DNA of 64,000 bases, taken from CAVTJL01 sp963752325. Lineage in GTDB: Bacteria; Pseudomonadota; Alphaproteobacteria; Geminicoccales; Geminicoccaceae. Positions within the stretch are counted from its first letter, which is position 1. Each line of letters opens with the position of its first letter. A program made the translations under genes and the position numbers. Positions 56,844 through 64,000 of this stretch are shown here, in pieces. Below the pieces are notes generated by a model. The model did not search any database, was not told the DNA's origin, and saw only the letters and a list, made by a program, of their open reading frames with translations. Where the stretch lies: the NCBI GenBank assembly GCA_963752325.1, contig CAVVXU010000005.1:1116001-1180000 (forward strand), in the 5' to 3' direction.

Positions 56844-57692
56844 TCAAACTTTGCAACCGTCGCTGGCGCCCCAGAAAATCTGGGGTCCGCTATTGGATCT
56901 CTGCAGATCCCAACATACACGTTGGACGGAAGTCAGTCCTCCCGCCGCTCCTGCCGACCACCGGACAAGATAAATGCGTGCATCTAGGTGCCGCTGCGCC
57001 AAGATCATAGTATCATCGTAGCGTACGTCACGGACGGGGCCAAGGGAAGGGTAAATCAGGCGTTTGTCCACATTATCAGAAACCTGACGACGCGTCGAGA
57101 TAGTCAACCGCCAGCGAGGCGACTAAATAAGAAACTGGTCACGTCCCTCATCGTCAAGATCAGGTACGCCCACGCGCAATGAAAATCGAAGTGAAGTCTC
57201 CACACCAAGCCGCCGAAGCCCAAGAGCCCAACGATTTATCGCCTCATGTACTTGTATGCTGTCTCGAAAAGATTCTGCCATCTACCAGGAGGCTAAATAG
57301 GTAACCGTGCGCCGCATGAAGCTGAATATGCTGGAAACCCGCGGAAACGGCGAGCCTGCTGCCTCTATCGAGCGACGCGAAGAGATCTGCCACATCCTCG
57401 GCCGAAACCGAACTCGCTATAGCGCGATAGCGCGCATACTCCCTCCATCAGAGTCTTAGAGACGAACTCTCTTAGCCCCTGATACCCTGGCCATGTCGTC
57501 GCGAGTTGAATGCCAGGCTTTGCACCCTTAACCTTTATAGCGCCTGCCAACCTATGCCGACTGCAGAGTGGTCGCTAATCTGTGCTGTACTCCCGTTTGG
57601 AGCGTACCCACCGGGCAGCACCACATTCCCGACAATAGCACAATACAGGCCATTTCCACTCCGCGCCGAATAAAATCGCCGAGCTCTCTCAT
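56844..57692 (-). pseudogene. Flavin oxidoreductase (Old Yellow Enzyme)-like gene, heavily frame-broken
   Basis: The start ATG at 57692 overlaps the stop of the MazG-like gene (ATGA). Stitching frames yields GNVVLPGGYAPNGSTAQISD, then GAKPGIQLATTWPGYQGLRE, SAEDVADLFASLDRGSRLAV, AGFQHIQLHAAHGYLFSLL, VETSLRFSLRVGVPDLDDEG and LAVDYLDASSGFYNVDKRLI. The HAAHGYL strand and the DYLDASSGFYNV strand are typical of NADH:flavin oxidoreductase TIM barrels. At least five frame changes occur in about 700 bases (near 57540, 57440, 57246, 57125, 57080), and both ends seem short, so I treat it as broken. Alternatively it could be intact with local sequence errors like those elsewhere. Confidence 0.5.
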
Positions 57693-58102
57693 CTGGCAGG
57701 CCGCTCGATACGAATCCTGTATTGACCGCCAGGAAGAATCTGTTTCAACTCGTGCTCAAGAGAGGCATACCTGTCCTTGTTGAACTTCATCTTATCCAAT
57801 AAGGCTTCCTCTAGGTCTATATCAACTATAGCTGCTAGGCGCATAAGATATATCAGTATATCGGCCAGTTCATATTTAAGCTCATATCTAGCATCTCCTA
57901 AGGACGGCCCTTCGTATTTGGGGTTATTTTCCTTGAGGTCAACTTTCTTGATAAGATTGGCAAACTCACCTACCTCGCCCATTAGGCCAACAAGGTCTTT
58001 CGTAATCTGCTCAATCTTCTGATGATCGCTGTTGAACTGCACGGGAAACCCGCGCCTTTCGTCGGCGGAGATTTGAAGCTTCGACAGCTCGGCTAAGTTC
58101 AT
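57689..58102 (-). CDS. MazG-like nucleotide pyrophosphohydrolase
   Basis: This 137-residue all-alpha NTP pyrophosphatase has the metal-binding ExxE...ExxD pattern: GLMGEVGEFANLIKKVDLKE and ELKYELADILIYLMRLA, plus the late KMKFNKDRYASLE that completes the site. These enzymes hydrolyse NTPs or dNTPs to NMP and PPi. The ATG at 58102 has a GGAG site; the frame is open to 58120. The sequence is A+T-rich and intact. It overlaps the flavin-oxidoreductase-like gene and follows the dCTP-deaminase-like gene by 55 bases, so all three look like one transcript. Confidence 0.8.
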   Translation of the reverse strand: MNLAELSKLQISADERRGFPVQFNSDHQKIEQITKDLVGLMGEVGEFANLIKKVDLKENNPKYEGPSLGDARYELKYELADILIYLMRLAAIVDIDLEEALLDKMKFNKDRYASLEHELKQILPGGQYRIRIERPAR

Positions 58103-58157
58103 TTTCGGTCGCTCCACCACCGGTACGTCAGGCTAAGCAATCCCACGAACGCGGTCG

Positions 58158-58873
58158 TTATGAGATCGTTGTCCAGATTGCCACCGCGACTGCCAGGTAT
58201 CCTCCGAAGGTCGTGGCCCAAACCGCGGCATTCACGAAGATGGCCACGAACAGCGCGATATCTACGACGACCTGTCGGCGCTGGACACCGATCAAAAAGT
58301 CGGCGGTAGCCTTCGGCAACAGCTTATAGGCTTCGGCCCTCTCGCTTTCTACACGGGGGTCTTTACTTACTTCATCATGTGTCTTCTGAAGATGATGCTT
58401 AATGGGCCAGATTTTCATCTGAAAGCCATGCTGGCCGCTGTACGGCTGCGTCGCAGGTTGGCTTAGTCTTGAGAAGTCGACCTTCGCTATCAACTCGCCT
58501 ACGGGAAGTTCAATATACTTGTCGCTTATATTCTGCGTGACAATGCCAATATTCCCTTGAAAGCCGGGGTCGGCGTAGGTACACACCGGGCTCAGTCCTA
58601 TGCTGAACAGAGACCCTTTGCTGACGACGCGCGCGAGCATGTCATTCGGAATGGAAAGTCGTTCTATGCTGATAAGTACCACCCGGTGCCCGGGCTTCAC
58701 CAGACATGAGTAGCGTGGTCGACCTCTATCCTTCGGCTTGATTCCGTGAGGTCGTAGTAGATCCGTCCCATACGCAGCTCATAGCATGCTGGTCCAACTT
58801 GCTCATCGGCTCCATCGAGAACGAGGCGCCGCTTAGCCATCTCGGCTCTAATCTCAGCGTCAGACAATATCAC
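58158..58873 (-). CDS. dCTP-deaminase/dUTPase-fold protein with C-terminal membrane helices (one frame break)
   Basis: A GTG start at 58873 gives VILSDAEIRAEMAKRRLVLD, the usual N-terminus of dCTP deaminases, then QVGPACYELRMGRIYYDLT. One missing base near 58715 breaks the frame; the rest reads KPGHRVVLISIERLSIPNDM, LARVVSKGSLFSIGLSPVCT and ADPGFQGNIGIVTQNISDKY, following the family fold. The position that is a catalytic Glu in dCTP deaminases (DPGFEGxxxLELxN) is Val here (IVTQN). After about residue 195 there are two hydrophobic helices (VDIALFVAIFVNAAVWATTF, GGYLAVAVAIWT). The corrected length is 238 residues. An active deaminase is therefore doubtful; a membrane-bound nucleotide sensor is possible (inference). 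Confidence 0.68.
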
Positions 58874-58938
58874 TGCTGGGACCTTGATGCGTCTGCCTGA
58901 CCATTTCGGCTGGCCTGGCGGAACGGACTTCGTCTGCG

Positions 58939-58967
58939 CTATATCGCTCTACATCGCGGTAGTACAA
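58939..58967 (-). promoter_or_regulatory. Promoter candidate for the nucleotide cassette
   Basis: On the minus strand, a -35 box TTGTAC (58962-58967) is followed after 17 bases by the -10 box ATATAG (58939-58944). Transcription would begin near 58932, about 60 bases before the GTG start of the dCTP-deaminase-like gene. Both boxes and the ideal spacing support it. Confidence 0.5.
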
Positions 58968-58996
58968 TCGGGCGCATGCCATGTCTAGAGTCTCTG

Positions 58997-59024
58997 GTCG
59001 GGGTCGGGGCCGGGGCCGGGGGTG
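58997..59024. repeat. Short G-rich tandem repeat
   Basis: Repeated GGTCGGG/CCGGGG units form a low-complexity run between the A+T-rich cassette and the decayed antitoxin copy. It may mark the junction where the cassette joined the chromosome. No function is evident. Confidence 0.4.
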
Positions 59025-59080
59025 GAAGCGGCTCGCATTAGCTTCCCTCATCGCAGGCGCCTTCTTGAGCAACGTTGGCC

Positions 59081-59210
59081 TCATCCCCGGCCAACTCGCC
59101 AAACCGACGCCGTCCTGATCGCATGCTCGCTTGCCTCCTCGAGCAGGCCCTCCTCGGCCAGGAAGGCGTCGAGTGTCGAGCCCGCCTCGCCTCCCTCGAC
59201 CTCCATCACG
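59081..59210 (-). pseudogene. Truncated XRE-antitoxin gene copy
   Basis: MEVEGGEAGSTLDAFLAEEG and LLEEASEHAIRTASVW match the N-terminus of the intact gene at 59672-59962. Just after this point the frame ends, and the downstream translation in another frame (MRPTLLKKAPAMREANASRF) still faintly resembles the intact gene's HTH (MKAGNLTKAAMARRMQTSRA). The copy has therefore decayed after duplication. Its start overlaps the higA-like stop, as in the intact copy. Confidence 0.7.
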
Positions 59211-59510
59211 CCGCCGCCTCCGACCGCGCTACATGCCGAACGGACGCCACGATCTCCGCCTCCCGCTTCCTCACCTGGGCCAGGTCGTAGTTGCATTGCA
59301 TCCCGAGCCACGCCTCGGCACCGCCCCCGAAGGCTGCGGCGAGACGCACCGCCATCTCGGCGGCGATCCCGGCCTTGCCGTTGACGAGATTGTTGAGCGC
59401 CCGCCGGGTCACGCCCAGCGCCCTCGCACCCTCGGTGACGGTCAGCCCCAGCGGCTCCAGGCACTCCTGCCGCACGACACGGCCGGGATGAGGGGGATTG
59501 AGCATAGGCA
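59117..59510. repeat. Segmental duplication, degraded copy
   Basis: This stretch of about 395 bases is repeated in the same orientation at 59870-60262 with high but imperfect identity; long exact blocks include the region encoding LAQVRKREAEIVA. It carries one antitoxin gene and the start of a second. The toxin gene present next to the other copy is absent here. Confidence 0.75.
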
Positions 59511-59511
59511 T
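59206..59511 (-). CDS. HigA-family antitoxin, orphan copy
   Basis: This 101-residue HTH antitoxin reads MPMLNPPHPGRVVRQECLEP and then ARALGVTRRALNNLVNGKAG, the HigA HTH, ending with YDLAQVRKREAEIVASV. It is the duplicate of the gene at 59959-60258, and no toxin gene precedes it. It has its own promoter-like sequence (59546-59575). It could act as an anti-addiction or cross-regulating antitoxin, or be a leftover. Confidence 0.85.
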   Translation of the reverse strand: MPMLNPPHPGRVVRQECLEPLGLTVTEGARALGVTRRALNNLVNGKAGIAAEMAVRLAAAFGGGAEAWLGMQCNYDLAQVRKREAEIVASVRHVARSEAAA

Positions 59512-59545
59512 GGCGTTCTCACCTTCGCTCGGGCCCGATCCCTCT

Positions 59546-59575
59546 GTCATAGCCAAACTCGGACGACGCGTGCAA
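59546..59575 (-). promoter_or_regulatory. Promoter candidate for the orphan higA-like gene
   Basis: On the minus strand TTGCAC (59570-59575), an 18-base spacer and TATGAC (59546-59551) precede the orphan antitoxin start by about 35 bases. This would let the antitoxin be made without a toxin gene in front of it. Confidence 0.4.
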
Positions 59576-59671
59576 GCGAGATGGCCGGCCCTTTATCAAT
59601 CGAGAGTTGTCGCTGCCTCGCGTCCCGCGGTACCAGCCACCCCAGCCGTGCCCCCTGCGAACGAGCGCTGG

Positions 59672-59962
59672 CTACACCAGCTCCACCCGCAGCCGCTTGC
59701 CCAGGATGGCCGCGGCGCGGTGGAGGGTGCGCAGGGTCACCGAGCCGTTCTCCGGGTCCAGCAGGCGGTCGAGCTGTGCCCGGCTCGTCTGCATCCGTCG
59801 CGCCATCGCCGCCTTGGTGAGGTTGCCGGCCTTCATCGCCTGCTCGATCTGCCAGGCGAGGACGGCCTTGATCGCATGCTCGGTCGCCTCCTCGAGCAGG
59901 CCCTCCTCGGCCAGGAAGTCGTCGAGTGTCGAGCCGGCCTCGCCCCGTCGGACCTCGATCAC
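59672..59962 (-). CDS. Small XRE-type HTH protein, third gene of the HigBA-like operon
   Basis: This 96-residue protein has an acidic N-terminus (RRGEAGSTLDDFLAEEGLLE) and a C-terminal HTH (KAGNLTKAAMARRMQTSRAQ, LDRLLDPENGSVTLRTLHRA). It begins with GTG overlapping the higA-like stop by four bases, so the two are coupled. HTH proteins of this kind occur as antitoxins of RelE/HigB-type toxins; here it would be a second antitoxin or a dedicated repressor. A truncated copy lies at 59081-59210. Confidence 0.8.
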   Translation of the reverse strand: MIEVRRGEAGSTLDDFLAEEGLLEEATEHAIKAVLAWQIEQAMKAGNLTKAAMARRMQTSRAQLDRLLDPENGSVTLRTLHRAAAILGKRLRVELV

Positions 59963-60262
59963 GCCGCCACCTCCGGCAGCGCCACGTGCCGGACCGTCGC
60001 CACGATCTCCGCCTCCCGCTTCCTCACCTGGGCCAGGTCGTAGTTGCTCTGAAGGCGAAGCCAGAACTCGGCATCGCTGCCGAACGCGGCGGCGAGGCGC
60101 ACGGCCATCTCGGCCGAGATGCCGCTCTTACCATTGACCAGATTGTTCAGCGCCTGCCGGGTCACGCCCAGGGTTTTGGCGCCCTCGGTGACGGTCAGCC
60201 CCAGCGGCTCCAGGCAGTCCTGCCGAACGATGCGCCCCGGATGAGGGGGATTGAGCATGGGC
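59870..60262. repeat. Segmental duplication, intact copy
   Basis: This is the intact partner of the repeat at 59117-59510. It contains the higA-like gene and the first part of the third gene. Confidence 0.75.
59959..60258 (-). CDS. higA: HigA-family antitoxin
   Basis: The protein MLNPPHPGRIVRQDCLEPLG carries the HTH AKTLGVTRQALNNLVNGKSG and ends YDLAQVRKREAEIVATVRHV. It has 99 residues from the ATG at 60258 (a GTG two codons upstream is possible). It follows the toxin gene by 20 bases; toxin-first order is the hallmark of higBA. It should neutralise HigB and repress the operon. Confidence 0.9.
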   Translation of the reverse strand: MLNPPHPGRIVRQDCLEPLGLTVTEGAKTLGVTRQALNNLVNGKSGISAEMAVRLAAAFGSDAEFWLRLQSNYDLAQVRKREAEIVATVRHVALPEVAA

Positions 60263-60278
60263 ACGGCCCGTCTTCCCT

Positions 60279-60557
60279 TCAGTGATAGTCCACCAGCTCG
60301 ATGTCGAAGGCCTTGCCGTCGTCGAAGCGGAACACGATGCGCCAGTTGGCTTGAACCGTGATGCTCCAGAAGCCCTTGAGATCGCCCTTCAACAGGTGCA
60401 GGCGGTACCTTGGGAGCCTCAGCTGCTCGATTCGCGTGGCGGCTTCGAGGGACGCCAGGATGCGCTCGATCCTCTCGACATGCCTCGGCTGCAGCCTGCT
60501 CCGGTCGCCTGCCTCGTAGAGGCGTTGCAGCCTTCTGTCCTTGAAGCTCCCGATCAT
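60279..60557 (-). CDS. higB: HigB/RelE-family toxin
   Basis: This 92-residue ribosome-dependent mRNA interferase begins MIGSFKDRRLQRLYEAGDRS and has RYRLHLLKGDLKGFWSITVQ, ANWRIVFRFDDGKAFDIELV and a terminal DYH, the HigB pattern. It is intact. An inverted repeat sits 19 bases upstream. A TATGAT sequence overlaps the start codon, but it is probably not a working -10 box because translation would then lack a leader. Confidence 0.92.
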   Translation of the reverse strand: MIGSFKDRRLQRLYEAGDRSRLQPRHVERIERILASLEAATRIEQLRLPRYRLHLLKGDLKGFWSITVQANWRIVFRFDDGKAFDIELVDYH

Positions 60558-60575
60558 ACGCCGCCCCGATGCAAA

Positions 60576-60596
60576 GTGACAAGCGTCGTTTGTCAC
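60576..60596 (-). promoter_or_regulatory. Operator candidate of the higBA operon
   Basis: GTGACAA (60576-60582) and TTGTCAC (60590-60596) form a perfect 7-base inverted repeat with a 7-base spacer, 19 bases before the higB start. HigA-type antitoxins bind such repeats at their own promoter. Confidence 0.55.
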
Positions 60597-60753
60597 ATCC
60601 CGGAGCAGGCACGAGCCTGCCGCCCGAAGATCAACCAGCGGAGCTTAATTGCAGATCATATTCGCGCAATAGTTGCTTTGCTCTCCAGCCGGAAGCCAGG
60701 CCTCGCCGCCACGCAAGCTGGCCCCTCCGGCGCGCCTGCGCTAGCTTCCGGCC

Positions 60754-63482
60754 ATGAGCGACGCCCCCAAGAAACGCCTGCTGCTGGTCGACGGCTCGGG
60801 CTACATCTTCCGCGCCTTCTTCGCCCTGCCGCCGATGACGCGGTCGGACGGGACGCCCGTGAACGCCGTCTTCGGCTTCTGCTCGATGCTGATGAAGCTC
60901 CTGCAGGAGCGGCCGCACGACGATCTCGTCATCGTCTTCGACGCCGGCCGCAAGACGTTCCGGAACGATCTCTACGAGGCCTACAAGGCCAACCGCGACG
61001 AGCCGCCGCCCGAGCTGGTGCCGCAGTTCGAGCTGATCCGCGACGCGGCGCGCGCCTTCGGCCTGCCCGTGGCCCAGACGCCGGGCTTCGAGGCCGACGA
61101 CCTCATCGCCACCTACGCCAGGCTCGCCCGCGAGCGCGGCGAGGAGACCGTCATCGTCTCCTCGGACAAGGACCTGATGCAGCTCGTCGCCGACGGCGTC
61201 GCCATGTGGGACCCGATCAAGCAGAAGGAGATCGGAAGAGCCGAGGTCATGGAGCGCTTCGGCGTCGCCCCCGAGCTCGTCCGCGATGTTCTGTCACTTG
61301 CCGGCGACACGTCGGACAATGTGCCGGGCGTGCCCGGCATCGGCGTGAAGACGGCAGCCCAGCTCATCACCCAATATGGCTCGCTCGAGCAGCTTCTTTT
61401 ATCACTTGACCAGATAAAACAGCCAAAGCGGCGCCAGACGCTGGAGGAGAACGCCGACAAGGCTCGGCTCAGCTACACGCTCGTCGGCCTCGACGCCGAG
61501 GCACCCTTGCCCTTCGGCCTCGAGGAGGCGGGGCGCAAGGACCTCGATGCCAAGCGCCTCCTGGCCTTCCTCCAGGAGAACGGCTTTCGGGCCCTGATCA
61601 CCCGGGTCGAGGCCGTGGCGGCCGAGGCGGCAGCGGGCCAGGCACCCTCGGCTCCTGGCGACGACCGCCCGACCTTCGAGGCCATCACCACCCTCGAGGC
61701 GCTGGACGCGCTCATCGCCAAGGCCCTGGACGTCGGCCACCTCGCGCTTGATACCGAGACGACCTCGCTCGACGTCAGCCGCGCCGAGCTGGTCGGCATC
61801 TGCCTCGCCGTCGACCCGATGGCGGGCTTTTATGTGCCCCTCGCCCACCTGGACGATTTCGGCCAGCCGCGCGACGGCCAGCTCGACCGCAGCCAGGTGC
61901 TGGAGCGGCTGAAGCCCATCCTCCTCGACCCCTCGGTCCTGAAGATCGGCCACAACATCAAGTACGACCAGGGTGTGCTGGCCGGCTACGGCGTGGCCGT
62001 CGCCCGATCGACGACACGATGCTCCTGTCCTACGTGCTCGACGGCGCCAGCCACGGCCACGGCATGGACGAGATCGCCAAGCGCTTCCTCGACTACGACA
62101 CGATCCCCTACGAGGCGGTGTGCGGCAAGGGTGCGGCCCAGATCGGCTTCGCCCAGGCGCCGATCGAGAAGGCCACCGACTATGCGGCCGAGGACGCGGT
62201 GGTGACGCTGCGCCTGTGGCAGACGCTGAAGCCCCGCCTGCTCGAGGAGCGCCTCGCCACCGTCTACGAGACGCTGGAGCGCCCGCTGCCGCCCATCCTG
62301 GCCGGCATGGAGACGCAGGGCATCACGGTCGACAAGGGCCGCCTGCACCAGCTCTCCGGCATTTTTACCCAGCGCATGGCCGAGCTCGAGGAGGAGGCCA
62401 TCAAGCTCGCCGGCCACCCCTTCAACCTCGGCTCGCCCAAGCAGCTGGGCGAGGTTTTGTTCGATGAGCTGGCGCTGGGCGGGCAGGGGAGAAAAACAAA
62501 AACAGGCGCCTACGCCACCGGGGCCGAGGTGCTGGAGGAGCTGGCGGCAGCGGGTCACGAGCTGCCCCGCGTCGCCCTCGACTGGCGCCAGCTGCAAAAG
62601 CTCACCCGCACCTACACCGACAGCCTGGTCGAGGAGATCAATCCCCGAACCGGCCGCGTCCACACCTCCTACATGATGGCCTCCACCTCCACCGGCCGCC
62701 TCAGCTCCACCGATCCGAACTTACAGAACATCCCGATCCGGACCGAGGAAGGCCGCAAGATCCGCGAGGCCTTCGTGGCCGAGCCCGGTTTTTTGTTACT
62801 GTCCGCGGACTATTCGCAGATCGAGCTTCGCGTCCTGGCCCACATGGCCGACATCAAGGCGCTGAAAGAGGCTTTCGCCAACGACGTGGACATCCACGCC
62901 GTCACGGCATCGGAGATGTTCAACAAAAGCCTCGACGAGGTGGGCCCCGATCTCCGCCGGTCCGCGAAAACGATCAATTACGGCATCATCTACGGCATCG
63001 GTGCTTTTGGTCTCGCCCAGCGTCTCGGCATCCCGCAGGCCCAGGCAAAGGCCTATATCGAGGCCTATTTCGAGCGCTATCCGGGCATCAAGGACTATAT
63101 GGAGCGCGCCAAAGCCGAGGCGCGCGAGCGGGGCTTTGTCGTCACCCTCTACGGCCGGCGCTGCTACGTGCCCGAGATCAACGCGAAGATCCCGTCCCGG
63201 CGCGCCTATGCCGAGCGCGCTGCCATCAACGCGCCGATCCAGGGCTCGGCCGCCGACATCATGAAGCGTGCCATGGTGCGCCTCGCCCGCCGCCTCGAGC
63301 GCGAGCGCTCCCCCGCCCGCCTCCTCCTCCAGGTCCACGACGAGCTCGTTCTCGAGGTCCCGGAGGCCGAGATCGAGACGGCCAAAAAGACGGTTGCCGA
63401 GGTGATGGAATCCGCCGCCACCCTCACCGTCCCGCTGATCGTCGACACCGGCACCGGCCGCAACTGGGACGAGGCGCACTGA
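60754..63482 (+). CDS. polA: DNA polymerase I (one frame break)
   Basis: The protein has an N-terminal 5'-3' exonuclease (residues 1 to about 290; LLLVDGSGYIFRAFFALPPM), a 3'-5' exonuclease with active-site LALDTETTSLD, and the polymerase domain (RLSSTDPNLQNIPIRTEEGR, LLSADYSQIELRVLAH, QVHDELVLEVPEAE). One base is missing near 62006 (VAPIDDTMLLSYVLD expected), giving 909 residues after correction. The polymerase half reads through to the stop. The ATG at 60754 follows weak spacing but starts the conserved N-terminus. Confidence 0.95.
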
Positions 63483-63500
63483 GGAGCGAGCAGCCGCAGC

Positions 63501-63899
63501 GTGACCCTCAACCCCCTACTCGCCGCACCGTCGGCCATCCGCCTCCATGCCTTCGCCGCGATCGCGGCCTTCGTCGTGGGCCTCGTCATCCTGGCGCGCC
63601 GCAAAGGCACGCCCGCCCACCGCCTCGCCGGCCGCCTCCGGGTCGCGCTGATGGCGATCGTGGTGCTCAGCTCCTTCGCCATCCACACCATCCGCACGCT
63701 CGGCCCCTGGAGGCCCATTCACCTGCTGTCGATCTGGACGGCCATCGTCCTGCCTTACGGCGTCTGGCAGATCCGCCGCGGCAACGTCCATGCCCACCCC
63801 CGCACCATGCTTTTGCTCTTTGCCGGCGCCCTCGTGATCGCCGGCGCTTTTACATTTTATCCCGGCCGCACCATGCACGCCGTCGCCTTCGGCGGCTGA
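63501..63899 (+). CDS. DUF2306-family membrane protein
   Basis: This 132-residue protein has four hydrophobic helices (LHAFAAIAAFVVGLVILARR, RVALMAIVVLSSFAIHTIRT, LLSIWTAIVLPYGVWQIRRG, LLLFAGALVIAGAFTFYPGR) with His residues in the pattern of DUF2306 (LHAFAA, HRLAGR, HTIR, HLLS, HPR). The His set suggests a haem or metal-binding membrane protein (inference). It begins with GTG at 63501, 18 bases after the polA stop. It is complete in the window. Confidence 0.82.
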   Translation: MTLNPLLAAPSAIRLHAFAAIAAFVVGLVILARRKGTPAHRLAGRLRVALMAIVVLSSFAIHTIRTLGPWRPIHLLSIWTAIVLPYGVWQIRRGNVHAHPRTMLLLFAGALVIAGAFTFYPGRTMHAVAFGG

Positions 63900-64000
63900 T
63901 CCGGAGCACCGCCGCAAGGCTCCATCCGACAGCTTCCGTCCCGAGAGGGATCAGCCGTCGCGAGATCGATCAGGATGTCGCTGTGCGCCAGGACCGGCGT

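Noticed and set aside
58997..59024. The G-rich tandem run as a CRISPR or regulatory array
   Set aside because: Units are only six or seven bases with no spacers, so it is simple-sequence DNA. No CRISPR-like repeat-spacer pattern was seen anywhere in the window.
60550..60581. A TTGTCA-N18-TATGAT promoter overlapping the higB start
   Set aside because: The -10 box would overlap the start codon, so the transcript would begin inside the gene. The conserved HigB N-terminus supports the ATG, so this is probably not the main promoter.
63900..64000. A possible PIN-domain N-terminus on the minus strand (LAHSDILIDLATADP)
   Set aside because: It resembles a PIN start for about 15 residues only, has no visible start inside the window, and would have to run leftwards into the DUF2306 gene. 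It may be chance or a remnant.

Overview
The window looks like a chromosomal segment of a high-GC alphaproteobacterium, most likely a Rhodospirillales/Geminicoccaceae-type lineage (inference). The signs are the order rpsB-tsf-pyrH-frr-uppS-cdsA-dxr-rseP-bamA-ompH-fabZ, a trmL-petABC junction beside hemF, a DnaE1-type polymerase III, strong G/C preference at codon third positions, and no operon typical of other phyla. No rRNA, tRNA, CRISPR array or replication origin was recognised.

Layout. 0-2.9 kb: MarR/EmrA/EmrB efflux operon (MarR cut by the window edge). 2.9-8.6 kb: reductive pyrimidine catabolism (preT, preA, a secreted unknown, an N-carbamoyl amidohydrolase) and an orphan ABC ATPase. 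8.6-12.1 kb: XRE regulator, BolA, CBS protein, ppa, hemF, trmL. 12.2-17.9 kb: petABC (cytochrome bc1), then a copper/cytochrome oxidase assembly group (DUF2946, PCuAC, SCO, and a Cox11 fused to a cytochrome c domain). 18-23 kb: accessory zone with two DUF29 genes, mazEF, an IS110 remnant and an A+T-rich island holding a PDZ-like exported protein and a glycine-zipper protein. 23-33 kb: LysE exporter, Wzc-type tyrosine kinase, LuxR-family ATPase regulator, PhyH dioxygenase, M23 peptidase, CmcJ-like oxygenase, LysR. 33-54 kb: core block comEC, gltX, gltA, fabZ through rpsB, then dnaE. 53.8-60.6 kb: accessory zone with a sulfotransferase, a papain-like protease carrying five 51-residue repeats, an A+T-rich minus-strand cassette (flavin-oxidoreductase-like, MazG-like, membrane-anchored dCTP-deaminase-like), and a duplicated HigBA-type locus. 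60.7-64 kb: polA and a DUF2306 protein.

About 40 single-base frame breaks run through the window, including in essential genes (dnaE, polA, gltX, gltA, bamA, cdsA). Most are +1 insertions, and correcting them restores a whole number of codons in each gene. They look like sequence errors rather than gene decay, so genes with isolated breaks are annotated as functional. Only the IS110, hydrolase and truncated XRE remnants, and probably the flavin oxidoreductase, are treated as broken.

The most interesting candidate for a new system is the 56.8-58.9 kb cassette beside the toxin-antitoxin cluster. It pairs two nucleotide-handling protein folds, one of them membrane-anchored and lacking the usual catalytic glutamate. 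Other notable points are the loss of lpxD/lpxA/lpxB from the bamA-fabZ-gltA neighbourhood, the Cox11-cytochrome c fusion and the papain-repeat protein.
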